Below are positions 37,122 through 44,583 of a DNA stretch of 45,641 nt, one piece after another; within the stretch, counting starts at the first letter, position 1; each line of letters starts with the position of its first letter. Both the position numbers and the translations under genes were made by a program. The notes under the pieces were generated by a model that was given only the letters and a program-made list of their open reading frames with translations, had not been told where the DNA came from and ran no database searches. The DNA is from Gammaproteobacteria bacterium (GTDB lineage: Bacteria; Pseudomonadota; Gammaproteobacteria; Pseudomonadales; Azotimanducaceae): the NCBI GenBank assembly GCA_007694905.1, contig REEU01000170.1, positions 1 through 45,641 of the forward strand, written 5' to 3'.

Positions 37122-38297
37122 ATGACCGACGTCCTGCGCATGACCGACCAGGATCTTCGTGGTCGGCGCGTGCTCATCCGCGAAGATCTCAACGTCCCGG
37201 TGAAGAACGGTCAGGTCACCAGCGACGCCCGCATCCAGGCCGCGCTGCCAACCCTGCGCCAGGCGCTCGAGCGCAACGCGGCCGTCCTGGTCTGTTCCCA
37301 TCTCGGTCGCCCCGAGGAGGGTGAGTCAGCGCTCACTGATCCGGAAAGCTCCTTGAAGCCTGTCGCCAAGCGCCTTGGGGAGCTGCTCGGTCGAGATGTA
37401 CCGCTGGTGCACGACTGGCTGGACGGCGTCGACATCAAGGCCGGCGAAATCAAGCTGCTCGAGAACGTCCGCTTCAACAAAGGCGAGAAGAAGGACGACG
37501 AAGCCCTGGCGAAGAAGATGGCCCAGCTCTGCGACGTCTTCGTCATGGATGCCTTCGGCACCGCCCACCGGGCCCAGGCCTCCACCCACGGCGTGGCCCG
37601 TTTCGCGCCCATCGCCTGTGCCGGCCCGCTGCTGGTGGCGGAACTCGAGGCTCTCGGCAAGGCCCTGAAGGCTCCGAAGCGCCCCCTGGTCGCCATCGTC
37701 GGGGGCGCCAAAGTCTCCAGCAAGCTCAGCGTGCTGGAGCGGCTGGCAGAGGTGGCGGATCAGGTCATTGTTGGCGGCGGCATCGCCAACACCTTCATTG
37801 CCGCTGCCGGTTACGAGGTGGGGGCCTCCCTGGTGGAGAAGGGTCTCGTCGATGAGGCGCGCCGGCTGGCCGAATCCGGCGCCTTCCCGCTGCCCGTGGA
37901 CGTGGTCGTGGGCGATCGCTTCGCCGCGGACGCGAAGGTGGCGATCAAGCCCATCACCGATGTGGGCGCTGAGGACATGATTCTCGACATCGGCCCGGAG
38001 ACCGCGGCGACCTACGCCACGCAGCTCGCCAAGGCCGGGACCATCGTCTGGAACGGCCCGGTGGGCGTGTTCGAATTCGAGGCCTTCGCCGCCGGCACCC
38101 GGGCCCTGGCCGAAGCCATTGCCGCCAGCGAAGCGTTCTCCTTGGCCGGCGGCGGCGACACCCTGGCCGCCATCGATCAGTTCGGCATCGCCGAGCGGAT
38201 CTCCTACATCTCCACCGGCGGCGGCGCCTTCCTCGAGTTCGTCGAGGGCAAGACCCTCCCCGCCGTCGCCATCCTCGAGCAGCGCGCCCGATCCTGA
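37122..38297 (+). CDS. pgk: Phosphoglycerate kinase
   Basis: Transfers phosphate between 1,3-bisphosphoglycerate and [69 protein letters not shown] and the C-terminal [12 protein letters not shown] with [10 protein letters not shown] are family signatures. It has 391 residues. A strong REP hairpin 56 bases downstream could serve as its 3' end. Confidence 0.97.
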   Translation: MTDVLRMTDQDLRGRRVLIREDLNVPVKNGQVTSDARIQAALPTLRQALERNAAVLVCSHLGRPEEGESALTDPESSLKPVAKRLGELLGRDVPLVHDWLDGVDIKAGEIKLLENVRFNKGEKKDDEALAKKMAQLCDVFVMDAFGTAHRAQASTHGVARFAPIACAGPLLVAELEALGKALKAPKRPLVAIVGGAKVSSKLSVLERLAEVADQVIVGGGIANTFIAAAGYEVGASLVEKGLVDEARRLAESGAFPLPVDVVVGDRFAADAKVAIKPITDVGAEDMILDIGPETAATYATQLAKAGTIVWNGPVGVFEFEAFAAGTRALAEAIAASEAFSLAGGGDTLAAIDQFGIAERISYISTGGGAFLEFVEGKTLPAVAILEQRARS

Positions 38298-38345
38298 TTC
38301 TCTATCTATCTGATTAAAAGAGAGATAGAAGCTCAGCAAGCACCA

Positions 38346-38380
38346 GTGGGAGAGTGTGCCCGCAAAGCGGGCGCACCGAT
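38346..38380 (+). repeat. Single GTGGGAG-type REP hairpin after pgk
   Basis: Head GTGGGAG (38346-38352) is followed by a 10-pair stem GTGTGCCCGC (38354-38363) and GCGGGCGCAC (38367-38376) around an AAA loop, then CCGATC. It belongs to the same family as the REPs near 9.7 kb and 32 kb. There is no T tract, so it is a transcript-stabilising or weak termination structure rather than a canonical terminator. Confidence 0.7.
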
Positions 38381-38477
38381 CCCAGCCCCATCGAAGACGA
38401 TACCCCGATCACCCGTAGGCCGCCTGAAGCGCGCTCACACAACGCTTGCCGCGAACGAACTCCCTTCAACGTACCCC

Positions 38478-38527
38478 TTGCATATGATATTCAAACTAGA
38501 GACTATATATTCAGGACTATACAGTCC
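38478..38527 (+). promoter_or_regulatory. AT-rich promoter/operator region of the HxlR-type gene
   Basis: An abruptly AT-rich stretch in GC-rich surroundings. It contains TTGCAT (38478-38483) and TATATT (38506-38511). GACTATA occurs twice, at 38501-38507 and 38515-38521 (14-base period). The second copy is part of an imperfect palindrome, GGACT-ATAC-AGTCC (38514-38527). HxlR regulators commonly bind repeats near their own promoter, so autoregulation is plausible but inferred. Promoter spacing is not ideal, so the exact hexamers are uncertain. Confidence 0.45.
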
Positions 38528-38557
38528 GACGAGAGGAATTCGCCGGAAACCCGCGCC

Positions 38558-39205
38558 ATGCCTGGACGCCGCCACTACACCGACCCCTGTCCCGTCGCTC
38601 AGGCCCTGGACCTCGTGGGCGAGCGCTGGGCCCTGCTCATCGTCCGCGAGCTGCTGCTCGGCCCTAAACGCTTCACGGATCTGCGCGCAGGCCTGCACGG
38701 CGTCAGCCCCAACGTCCTCAGCCAGCGCCTCGAAGAGCTCAGTGACGGCGGCGTCATTGAGCAGCGCTTCCTGCCACCCCCCGCGGCCTCACAGGTCTAT
38801 GCCCTGAGCGACTGGGGCCGGGAGCTCGAACCCATCGTCCGTGCCCTCGGCCGCTGGGGCCGGGGCCGGCCGGGCCCGACCCCGGACGGCAAGCTCAGCC
38901 CCTCCGCCCTGATCCTGCTGCTCGAGGACCTGTTCGACCCCGAGTCCGCCGCCGGCCTGAAGGTCCGGGTCGGACTGCAGCTCGGCGCCGGACACTTCCA
39001 GTACCGCATCACCAAGAAGGAACTCCGCCCCGTCGCCCCCGAAGCGGGTGACCCCGACGTCATCCTCAACACCGAACCCGACACGCTGCTGCGGCTCATC
39101 CGCGGCGCCGAGGGGTACGCCGGCGCGTTGGCCGCTGGAGCGCTGAAGGTGCGCGGCGACGAGGTTCTGGCCGAACGCTTCCTGACCCTCTTTCAACGCC
39201 CGTGA
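38558..39205 (+). CDS. HxlR-family transcriptional regulator with C-terminal SCP2-like domain
   Basis: Winged-helix HxlR domain at about residues 5-105: CPVAQALDLVGERWALLIVRELLLGPKRFTDLR (read in parts), GVSPNVLSQRLEELSDGGVI and YALSDWGRELEPIVRALGRWG. The C-terminal half resembles the SCP2 sterol-carrier fold (TEPDTLLRLIRG, GALKVRGDEVLAERFLTLF) and may bind a hydrophobic ligand. The start at 38558 follows a purine-rich leader; upstream frame is unconserved. It has 215 residues. Its stop overlaps the next gene (GTGA), so the two are coupled. Confidence 0.88.
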   Translation: MPGRRHYTDPCPVAQALDLVGERWALLIVRELLLGPKRFTDLRAGLHGVSPNVLSQRLEELSDGGVIEQRFLPPPAASQVYALSDWGRELEPIVRALGRWGRGRPGPTPDGKLSPSALILLLEDLFDPESAAGLKVRVGLQLGAGHFQYRITKKELRPVAPEAGDPDVILNTEPDTLLRLIRGAEGYAGALAAGALKVRGDEVLAERFLTLFQRP

Positions 39206-39663
39206 CCCGGCCCGCCCCACGCCCGCTCGCCATCTTCGACCTCGATGGCACCCTGGCCCTGATCGAGCATCGACTGCACTTCATTGCCACCCGACCCAAG
39301 CGCTGGGACCGCTTCTTCCGCGCCTGCGTCGATGACGCACCGAATCCGCCGGTGATTGAGCTGGCCCGAACCCTGGCGCTGGATGCCGGCTGGGAGGTCT
39401 GGATCTGGTCCGGCCGCAGCGACGCGGTGCGCGGCGAGACGGAAGCCTGGCTCGCCACCCACCTCGGCCTGAACCTGCCCATGCGCATGCGCCGGGCCGG
39501 CGATCATCAGGCCGACGTTGAATTGAAGGAATCCTGGCTGCTGGCCCTGCCACCGGAAGAGCGCGCCCGCCTGCGCTTCATCGTCGACGACCGCGCCAGC
39601 GTCGTCGCCATGTGGCGCAGCCACGGCGTCACCTGCCTGCAGTGCGCGCCCGGCGAGTTCTGA
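39202..39663 (+). CDS. HAD-superfamily polynucleotide 3'-phosphatase-like protein
   Basis: The 153-residue protein has the HAD nucleophile motif FDLDGTLA (residues ~12-19), motif II in WSGRSDAVRGE, and the C-terminal VDDRASVVAMWRSHGVTCLQCAPGEF region (shown in parts). The last closely follows the phosphatase half of T4 polynucleotide kinase ([20 protein letters not shown]). No kinase domain is present. The likely activity is removal of 3'-phosphates or a related phosphomonoesterase reaction; substrate unproven. GTG start overlapping the HxlR gene by four bases. Confidence 0.8.
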   Translation: MTRPAPRPLAIFDLDGTLALIEHRLHFIATRPKRWDRFFRACVDDAPNPPVIELARTLALDAGWEVWIWSGRSDAVRGETEAWLATHLGLNLPMRMRRAGDHQADVELKESWLLALPPEERARLRFIVDDRASVVAMWRSHGVTCLQCAPGEF

Positions 39664-39740
39664 GCACGCCCGTATGAAGATTGCGGCTGCAGCCGCACCC
39701 GGGATTATCATGGCCGCCACCTGCCCCGGACGCCCTCACC

Positions 39741-40544
39741 ATGCCCCGACTCGAATACAAGATCGCCCTGATCACCGGCGCGGCCCGCGGCATCGGTGCC
39801 GCCATCGCGACGGCATTCGTCGCCGAAGGCGCTCACGTCGACCTGAGCGATCTGGCCGGCAGCGGGGGTGAGCGCAGGGCCGCCGCGCTCGGGCCCAATG
39901 CCCACTGGCTTGAGCTCGACGTCCGCGACGAAGACCACTGGCAGCGCGCCATGATGACCGTGCTGGACCAAGCCGGTCGCCTTGATGTCCTGGTCAACAA
40001 TGCCGGGATCACGGGCTTCGAGGACGGCGCCCCCCAGGACCCCGAACATGCCAGCCTGGACGCCTGGCGCGCCGTCATGACCACCAACCTCGACGGCGTC
40101 TTCCTCGGCTGCCGCCACGCCATCCGCGCCATGCGGGCCGGCGGCGGGACGGGCGCCATCATCAATCTTTCCAGTCGCTCCGGCCAGGTGGGCATTGCCG
40201 GCGCGGCGGCCTATGCCGCGTCCAAAGCGGGGGTCCGCAACCACAGCAAGACGGTTGCCCTCTACTGCGCCGAGCAGGGACTCGCCATCCGCTGCAACTC
40301 CCTGCACCCAGGCGCGATCCTCACGCCCATGTGGGACGCCGTACTCGGCGAGGGCCCAGAGCGGGAAGCCAATCTGGCCGCCTTCGCCCAAGACACTCCG
40401 CTGCGCCGGTTCGGCACATCCGAAGAAGTGGCCGCCGTGGCCGTGATGCTCGCTTCCGACGAGTGCACGTATATGACCGGAGCCGAACTCACCATCGACG
40501 GCGGCCTGCTGGCCGGCAGTGCCGCGGCCCCATCCGGCAACTGA
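39741..40544 (+). CDS. Short-chain dehydrogenase/reductase
   Basis: Classical SDR of 267 residues. Cofactor motif [12 protein letters not shown] near residue 12, NNAG, the catalytic Ser in LSSRSGQVG and the Tyr/Lys pair in [15 protein letters not shown] are all present, with C-terminal [13 protein letters not shown]. An aspartate at the end of beta-2 (VDLSDLAG) suggests NAD preference. Start at the ATG 39741 ([13 protein letters not shown]). Substrate unknown. It may be co-transcribed with the two genes upstream (77-base gap). Confidence 0.92.
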   Translation: MPRLEYKIALITGAARGIGAAIATAFVAEGAHVDLSDLAGSGGERRAAALGPNAHWLELDVRDEDHWQRAMMTVLDQAGRLDVLVNNAGITGFEDGAPQDPEHASLDAWRAVMTTNLDGVFLGCRHAIRAMRAGGGTGAIINLSSRSGQVGIAGAAAYAASKAGVRNHSKTVALYCAEQGLAIRCNSLHPGAILTPMWDAVLGEGPEREANLAAFAQDTPLRRFGTSEEVAAVAVMLASDECTYMTGAELTIDGGLLAGSAAAPSGN

Positions 40545-40834
40545 CAGCCCGGTCTTCAGCCTGTCTCCCGACAGGCGTATAAAAGTAACGATCAGGACGG
40601 GCCGATCGGCACCGCGATACTCCTTTGTCGCAAGGATCCGCGACAATGGCCGGCGGTAGCCTGCCTGCAGCCGGGAAGTCGTGCGGCCTTGGCAGGACCG
40701 GAGCATTCGTATTGGGATGACCTTTGGGCCGCCGCATCGTGGCAGAAGGACTATGATTGCGGCCGCGCGACACACGCTCTGCGTCCAGCACCAGAGGCCA
40801 TGGCCTCGCTCGAGGCCTGCCCCCACTGCGGGCT
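40545..40834. other. Gap between SDR gene and intI
   Basis: Contains a short perfect hairpin CCTGTC-TCCC-GACAGG (40560-40575) without a T tract just after the SDR stop. A TTG-started open frame of 70 codons (40689-40901) overlaps the intI 3' end and includes a CPHC motif; I regard it as unproven. No attC or IS end is recognisable here, so the left border of the integron is the intI 3' end. Confidence 0.5.
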
Positions 40835-41815
40835 TTATGACACCAGGCGGGATAGAGGACTGCGCACGCCGCGACCGCCGCGGTTCAGCACGTGCGTGTA
40901 GATCATCGTCGTGCTCACGTCCGCGTGTCCGAGCAGTTCCTGCACCGCCCGGATGTCGTAGCCGTCCTCCAGAAGATGGGTAGCGAAGCTGTGCCGCAGC
41001 GTATGGCAGCCTGCGGGCTTGCTGATGCCAGCCGCCTGGCGGGCAGTCTTGACTGCCCTCTGGATACGCGAAGAATGAAGGTGGTGACGTCGGTTGGCGC
41101 CGGTACGCGGGCAGACTGACAGGTTCGGTGCGGAAAAGACGAAACGCCAGCCCAATTCGTGGGAGGCATTTGGATACTTGCGTGCCAGGGCATGTGGAAG
41201 CTCGACGTCGGCCACGCCAGCTTCCCGATCCCGATCGAACCATTTCCGCGCCAATGCAATCGCCGCACGCATCGCCTCATCCAGCGTCTCCGGCAGCATG
41301 GTCACTCGATCCTTGTCGCCCTTGCCGCTGCGGACGATCAGTTCATGACGATCGAAGTCCACATCCTTCACGCGCAGCCGCAGTGCCTCCTGAAGGCGCA
41401 GGCCAGCGCCATAGAGCAACCGCAACACCAGCCCCTCGACACCTCGAACCTGAGCGAGCAGTCGAGCGACCTCACTCCTCGAGAGAACCACGGGCAAGCG
41501 CGGCTTGCGCTTGGCCCGATGAAAATCAGAGATGTCACCAAGCTCCGTTCCGAGAACATGGCGATAAAGAAACAACAGAGCACACAGCGCCTGATGTTGC
41601 GTTGCCGGAGCGACGTTCCGCTGCAGAGCCAGGTAGTCGAGAAAGCCGCGAACCCCGTTCGCCCCCACATCGAGCGGATGCCGACGCTCGTGAAACCTGA
41701 CGAAATCCAAGTACCAATAGACGTACTTCCGCTCCGTTGCGAGCGCATAGTTCCGGACTCGAATCGCTGCACGCAGCTGATCCTCGAGCTTGGGCGATTG
41801 ATTGACGGTAGCCAT
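40835..41815 (-). CDS. intI: Integron integrase IntI
   Basis: Tyrosine recombinase of 326 residues. The N-terminal SAM-like domain (LEDQLRAAIRVRNYALATERKYVYWYLDFVRFH) is followed by the catalytic core with Arg in GAGLRLQEALRLRVKDVD, HTLRHSFATHLLEDG, LLGHADVSTTMIYTHV and the Tyr nucleophile. The insert ALARKYPNASHELGWRFVF ... RRHHLHSSRIQRAVK is the extra domain unique to integron integrases, and NRGGRGVRSPL is the typical IntI end. Start at the ATG 41815. It is transcribed away from the cassettes, the usual integron arrangement. Confidence 0.96.
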   Translation of the reverse strand: MATVNQSPKLEDQLRAAIRVRNYALATERKYVYWYLDFVRFHERRHPLDVGANGVRGFLDYLALQRNVAPATQHQALCALLFLYRHVLGTELGDISDFHRAKRKPRLPVVLSRSEVARLLAQVRGVEGLVLRLLYGAGLRLQEALRLRVKDVDFDRHELIVRSGKGDKDRVTMLPETLDEAMRAAIALARKWFDRDREAGVADVELPHALARKYPNASHELGWRFVFSAPNLSVCPRTGANRRHHLHSSRIQRAVKTARQAAGISKPAGCHTLRHSFATHLLEDGYDIRAVQELLGHADVSTTMIYTHVLNRGGRGVRSPLSRLVS

Positions 41816-41922
41816 GCCCGCAGTCTTGAGCGGAGGGGGACGTCGAGCCAGTCGCGATCGCCCCAGATGATGTGGGACATTGACCATTGACGTGGACCGT
41901 CAGCGCCTCGACGCTACGACCA

Positions 41923-42007
41923 GTTATACGGACGCATCAACAACAGGGTTATACGAATGCACCCATAACCCAGTTGAACAGACCTCCATTCAATAAAAGA
42001 GTTAAGC
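41923..42007 (+). other. attI recombination site of the integron
   Basis: Between intI and the first cassette. Two direct repeats with 13 of 16 bases identical start GTTATACG (41923-41938 and 41948-41963, 25-base period). GGGTTAT (41946-41952) is repeated inverted as ATAACCC (41965-41971). The core GTTAAGC (42001-42007, matching GTTRRRY) marks the cassette insertion point. This parallels the DR1/DR2 plus core layout of attI1. No LexA box (CTG-N10-CAG) for SOS control of intI and no clear cassette promoter Pc could be read. Confidence 0.75.
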
Positions 42008-42039
42008 AGCGGCGCGAGCCAGCCCTGTAGGAGACACGG

Positions 42040-42273
42040 ATGGTCTTCGAGGTCATTGGTCGTATCCGGAGTGTCGAGACATTCGCCCGCGGATTTGGAA
42101 TCAGAGAGCTTCGTAGGCTCCGGAAAGTCTACGGTGATGGACGGTGGAGAAAGCGGAAAGGGATAGCAGAGGTCCGCCTCTCTGATGCTACGATTCGTGT
42201 GGCAGAGTTACACTGGTACGAAGCCACTGGCTTTGGCCGAAAGGAAATCAAGATCAAGCGATATCTGGACTGA
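42040..42273 (+). CDS. Cassette 1 ORF A: small basic protein of unknown function
   Basis: The 77-residue protein is rich in Arg and Lys (RELRRLRKVYGDGRWRKRKG) and ends KEIKIKRYLD, with a central AELHWYEATG. A GGAG ribosome binding site lies upstream (in GTAGGAGAC). Similar small proteins with a 'HWYEAHGIG' core are common in bacterial accessory DNA but I know of no function. It is followed after four bases by an acidic partner ORF, a layout reminiscent of toxin-antitoxin pairs. Confidence 0.75.
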   Translation: MVFEVIGRIRSVETFARGFGIRELRRLRKVYGDGRWRKRKGIAEVRLSDATIRVAELHWYEATGFGRKEIKIKRYLD

Positions 42274-42277
42274 GATC

Positions 42278-42499
42278 ATGAATATTGCGCGATTTGCGGT
42301 CTGCATTCGAAACGAAGCTTACGAAGCATCCTTAGAGCTTCGCAAGCTCTATGAGGTCTTGGAGGACGAGGATGCCAGCAGGCATGGCCAGGTCCGCGTT
42401 ATCGACGAATCGGGAGAGGACTACCTCTATCCTGAGGAGTACTTTGCATTGGTTCGTCTGCCCGCCGAGACAGAGAAGGCTGTCGTTGAAGCTGCTTAA
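42278..42499 (+). CDS. Cassette 1 ORF B: small acidic protein of unknown function
   Basis: The 73-residue protein MNIARFAVCIRNEAYEASL... contains RVIDESGEDYLYPEEYF and is rich in Glu and Asp. It starts four bases after ORF A stops, so translation is probably coupled. The stop TAA (42497-42499) forms part of the attC1 core, as usual in cassettes. It contains no recognisable catalytic motif. Pairing with ORF A suggests that the two act together. Confidence 0.7.
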   Translation: MNIARFAVCIRNEAYEASLELRKLYEVLEDEDASRHGQVRVIDESGEDYLYPEEYFALVRLPAETEKAVVEAA

Positions 42500-42580
42500 C
42501 AACAGCTTCCAAGCGACGCCGTTTACCGTTCACGAGTTTCGAAGCTTCTTGATCGGCGCGCTTGAAGCTGGGCGTTAGCG
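42494..42580 (+). other. attC1 (cassette 1 recombination site)
   Basis: Cores GCTTAAC (42494-42500) and GTTAGCG (42574-42580) bound an 87-base site. CAGCTTCCAAGCG near the left end pairs with CGCTTGAAGCTG near the right end, leaving one unpaired base, the extrahelical feature that sets strand choice in attC recombination. GCTTAAC is the exact complement of the cassette's starting GTTAAGC. Confidence 0.9.
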
Positions 42581-42632
42581 ATCTGCTCGCGCTGCACTCA
42601 GACTCGGGCCATGAATTTTTTGGAGGTCTCCG

Positions 42633-42866
42633 GTGGCGAAGCAAATCAAGGAGCTGGAAGAGGAGATCCGCGCACTTTCGGGTGAGGATAAGGTTGACCT
42701 GCTACGTGCGTTGGTCGACGAGCTGGACGCGCCGCCGGATTCGGACGTTGAGCGGGCGTGGCTCGAGACCTCGCAGCGGCGGTACCGAGAACTGATTGAG
42801 GGACGAGTCGAAGGCATTCCGGGGCCGCAAGTCCTCCAGCGATTGCGCGAACGACTTGGCGGATGA
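42633..42866 (+). CDS. Cassette 2 antitoxin (addiction-module component family)
   Basis: The 77-residue helical, acidic protein MAKQIKELEEEIRALSGEDKVDLLRALVDELD resembles the small unstable 'addiction module component' antitoxins paired with RelE/ParE toxins. It has a GTG start with a strong GGAGG seven bases upstream. It overlaps the toxin gene by four bases (ATGA, 42863-42866), the standard antitoxin-first order. Confidence 0.88.
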   Translation: MAKQIKELEEEIRALSGEDKVDLLRALVDELDAPPDSDVERAWLETSQRRYRELIEGRVEGIPGPQVLQRLRERLGG

Positions 42867-43162
42867 GGTACGAGTTTCATCCGGAAGCAGCGCACGAGCT
42901 GACTGAGGCAGCTCTCCGATACGAGTCCACCGTTCCAAGTCTTGGGCGACGCTTCCTGGACGAGGTTGAACGAGTTATCGACGTACTGCTGGACCACCCA
43001 GAGGTAGGTGCGCCAGTCGACCGTGAGCTGCGCCACTTCATCCTCAGGCGATTCCCGTTCTCCGTTGTGTATGCCTGTAGCGGTGACGTTCTCATGATCG
43101 TGGCGATTGCCCACGGGAGCCGGGAACCAGAATACTGGCGATCACGAGTCCATGATCGCTAA
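42863..43162 (+). CDS. Cassette 2 toxin, RelE/ParE family
   Basis: The 99-residue protein MRYEFHPEAAHELTEAALRYE begins like ParE/RelE toxins and continues LGRRFLDEVERVIDVLLDHPEVGAPV, then RRFPFSVVYACSGDVLMIVAIAHGSREPEYW. The C-terminal AHGSREPEYW is the typical 'AHxxRxPxYW' end. Whether it cleaves ribosome-bound mRNA or poisons gyrase is not evident. The TAA stop lies in the attC2 core. TA cassettes are thought to stabilise long integron arrays. Confidence 0.9.
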   Translation: MRYEFHPEAAHELTEAALRYESTVPSLGRRFLDEVERVIDVLLDHPEVGAPVDRELRHFILRRFPFSVVYACSGDVLMIVAIAHGSREPEYWRSRVHDR

Positions 43163-43243
43163 CAACAGCTTCCAAGCGACGCCAGGCAACGCACTCGGCT
43201 CCCAGAGCGCCTTGCTCGGCGCGCTTGAAGCTGAGAGTTGGAC
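43157..43243 (+). other. attC2 (cassette 2 recombination site)
   Basis: Cores CGCTAAC (43157-43163) and GTTGGAC (43237-43243). The left arm AACAACAGCTTCCAAGCGAC is identical to attC1 and the right arm GGCGCGCTTGAAGCTG also matches, while the loop between differs. CGCTAAC is the exact complement of the cassette 2 start core GTTAGCG. Confidence 0.9.
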
Positions 43244-43279
43244 TGCCTGAAGGCTGCTCGAGCGAACACAGTGGATGCC

Positions 43280-43966
43280 ATGTCAGTCGCTGAAGAGATC
43301 AAGACGCAATTGGCGGAACTCGGTTCGGGCTCACGGCAAGGACACCGGCCAAGTGCGCAACAGGATTTCGGCGTATATGCACCCGACTTGAGGGCGATCG
43401 TAAAGACACACCGTAAGGCACTGGGAAATCAGTCCGGAAAGTTTGTCTATCGAGTCGCCCTTGCGCTGATCTCACACGGTGTCACGGAATGTAGGCATGT
43501 TGCCTAGGAGCTCGTTGCTCACCACATGACGGCTCGGAAGTCGCTCACTGCCACACGCCTTGAAGCGCTGGGGGCCGGCCTTGACAATTGGGCCTGTGTC
43601 GATGCGTTCTGTTGCTGGCTTGCCGGAACGGCTTGGCGAGAAGGTCGAGTATCAGACGCAACGATTCTACGTTGGAGCCGCTCTGATGACTTGTGGTGGA
43701 GACGTGCAGCGGTTGTCTCTACTGTGCCGCTGAATCTTAAGTCACGCGGTGGATTGGGGGACACGAAGCGGACGTTAGTGATCTGTCGGACGCTCATTCA
43801 TGATGAGGAAGTGATGGTCCAGAAGGCGATCAGCTGGGCGCTAAGAACCTTGGTGCCATGGAATCAAAAGGCTGTTGAGGCATTTCTAAAGGAACACAGC
43901 GAGTCGATTTCGCCGCTGGTTCGGCGGGAGGTTTTTCGCAAGCTAACGACTGGCAAGAAAAATTGA
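43280..43966 (+). pseudogene. Cassette 3 gene A: AlkD-like DNA alkylation repair protein split by an in-frame TAG
   Basis: One frame encodes MSVAEEIKTQLAELG ... ISHGVTECRHVA, then TAG at 43505-43507, then ELVAHHMTARKSL ... REVFRKLTTGKKN without any shift. The second part has the HEAT-like AlkD family pattern: WACVDAFCCWLAGTAWREG, ILRWSRSDDLWWRRAAVVSTVPLN, MVQKAISWALR. From memory, relatives read HVAYELV at the break, so a Tyr codon has probably become amber. Full length would be 228 codons. An ATG nine codons after the TAG-side (MTARKSL) could start a C-terminal fragment. Family assignment is from motif recognition. Confidence 0.75.
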
Positions 43967-44117
43967 AACGTGGTGCCAACCAGAAGGCGCAACCAAACCT
44001 TCACCACGAGACGTAAAGATCACGCATTCCGCACGAAAGAGAAGCAGAATGCGCGCGCGTTTTGTCACGCCGCTCAGCGAGACGCTGGATGGCAGCAATG
44101 TCTTCAAGGAGGAACGC
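43967..44117. other. Spacer between the two genes of cassette 3
   Basis: 151 bases with no attC cores (no RYYYAAC/GTTRRRY pair) and no open frame of interest except the ribosome binding site of the DinB-like gene at its end. Confidence 0.6.
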
Positions 44118-44537
44118 ATGAGAGAGTCGATGATCCGAAGCCTCGAGAAACGACTCAAGTCCTATTCAGGCTTCCTCGCAACGATTGATCCGCCAGATCT
44201 TGGAACGAAGCTAGACGTTCCGAAGGGCAACTCCGTGGCCAAGCACTTGTGGTGCGTCATTGGGGCTCGTGAGAGCTATGCTCGAGCGCTTGCTTCCGGC
44301 GAGTAGCAAGGATTCTCATGCTCGCTGGCTATGTTCGAACTCGAAAGCTTTGCGCGCGCCCTGGAGTCGTCCAGGGAGACATTGCTGACGGAGGTTCGAG
44401 GATTAACCAAGTGGTCCTCTCAGCATGACGAGCTGATCCTGGCCCTATTCGAGGACGAGGTGATCCACGAGGGGCAGGTCATCTGTCACATGTATGGCAT
44501 GGGCCGTCAACTTCCTGAGTCATGGCGATGGGCTTGA
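44118..44537 (+). pseudogene. Cassette 3 gene B: DinB-like protein split by an in-frame TAG
   Basis: Starts at ATG 44118 after a strong AGGAGGA. It reads MRESMIRSLEKRLKSY ... HLWCVIGARESYARALASGE, then TAG at 44304-44306, then QGFSCSLAMFELESF ... EDEVIHEGQVICHMYGMGRQLPESWRWA in the same frame. The HLW histidine and HEGQVICH match the metal-binding pattern of the DinB/YfiT four-helix family. Relatives have Trp near the break, so TGG to TAG is likely. Full length would be 139 residues. It has no attC separating it from the AlkD-like gene. Confidence 0.7.
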
Positions 44538-44583
44538 AGTTTGTCAGAGTGTGGGCTTGGCTTCGTACGGGCACCGTCGTGCA

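Noticed and set aside
35022..37301. 759-codon minus-strand open frame opposite tkt
   Set aside because: Antisense shadow of tkt caused by high GC; no motifs, while tkt itself is fully conserved.
38299..38330. Terminator-like repeat TCTATCT/AGATAGA after pgk
   Set aside because: Seven-base AT-rich stem with an 11-base loop and no T tract; too weak for a terminator.
40689..40901. 70-codon TTG-started frame with a CPHC motif before intI
   Set aside because: Overlaps the intI 3' end, lacks a ribosome binding site and a usual start; could be a remnant but not supportable.
39708..41243. 511-codon minus-strand open frame opposite the SDR gene and into intI
   Set aside because: Crosses an intergenic gap and two real genes in other frames; no family features.
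43781..43790. GTTAG-like core inside the AlkD-like gene
   Set aside because: No partner RYYYAAC core at attC distance and it lies in conserved coding sequence.
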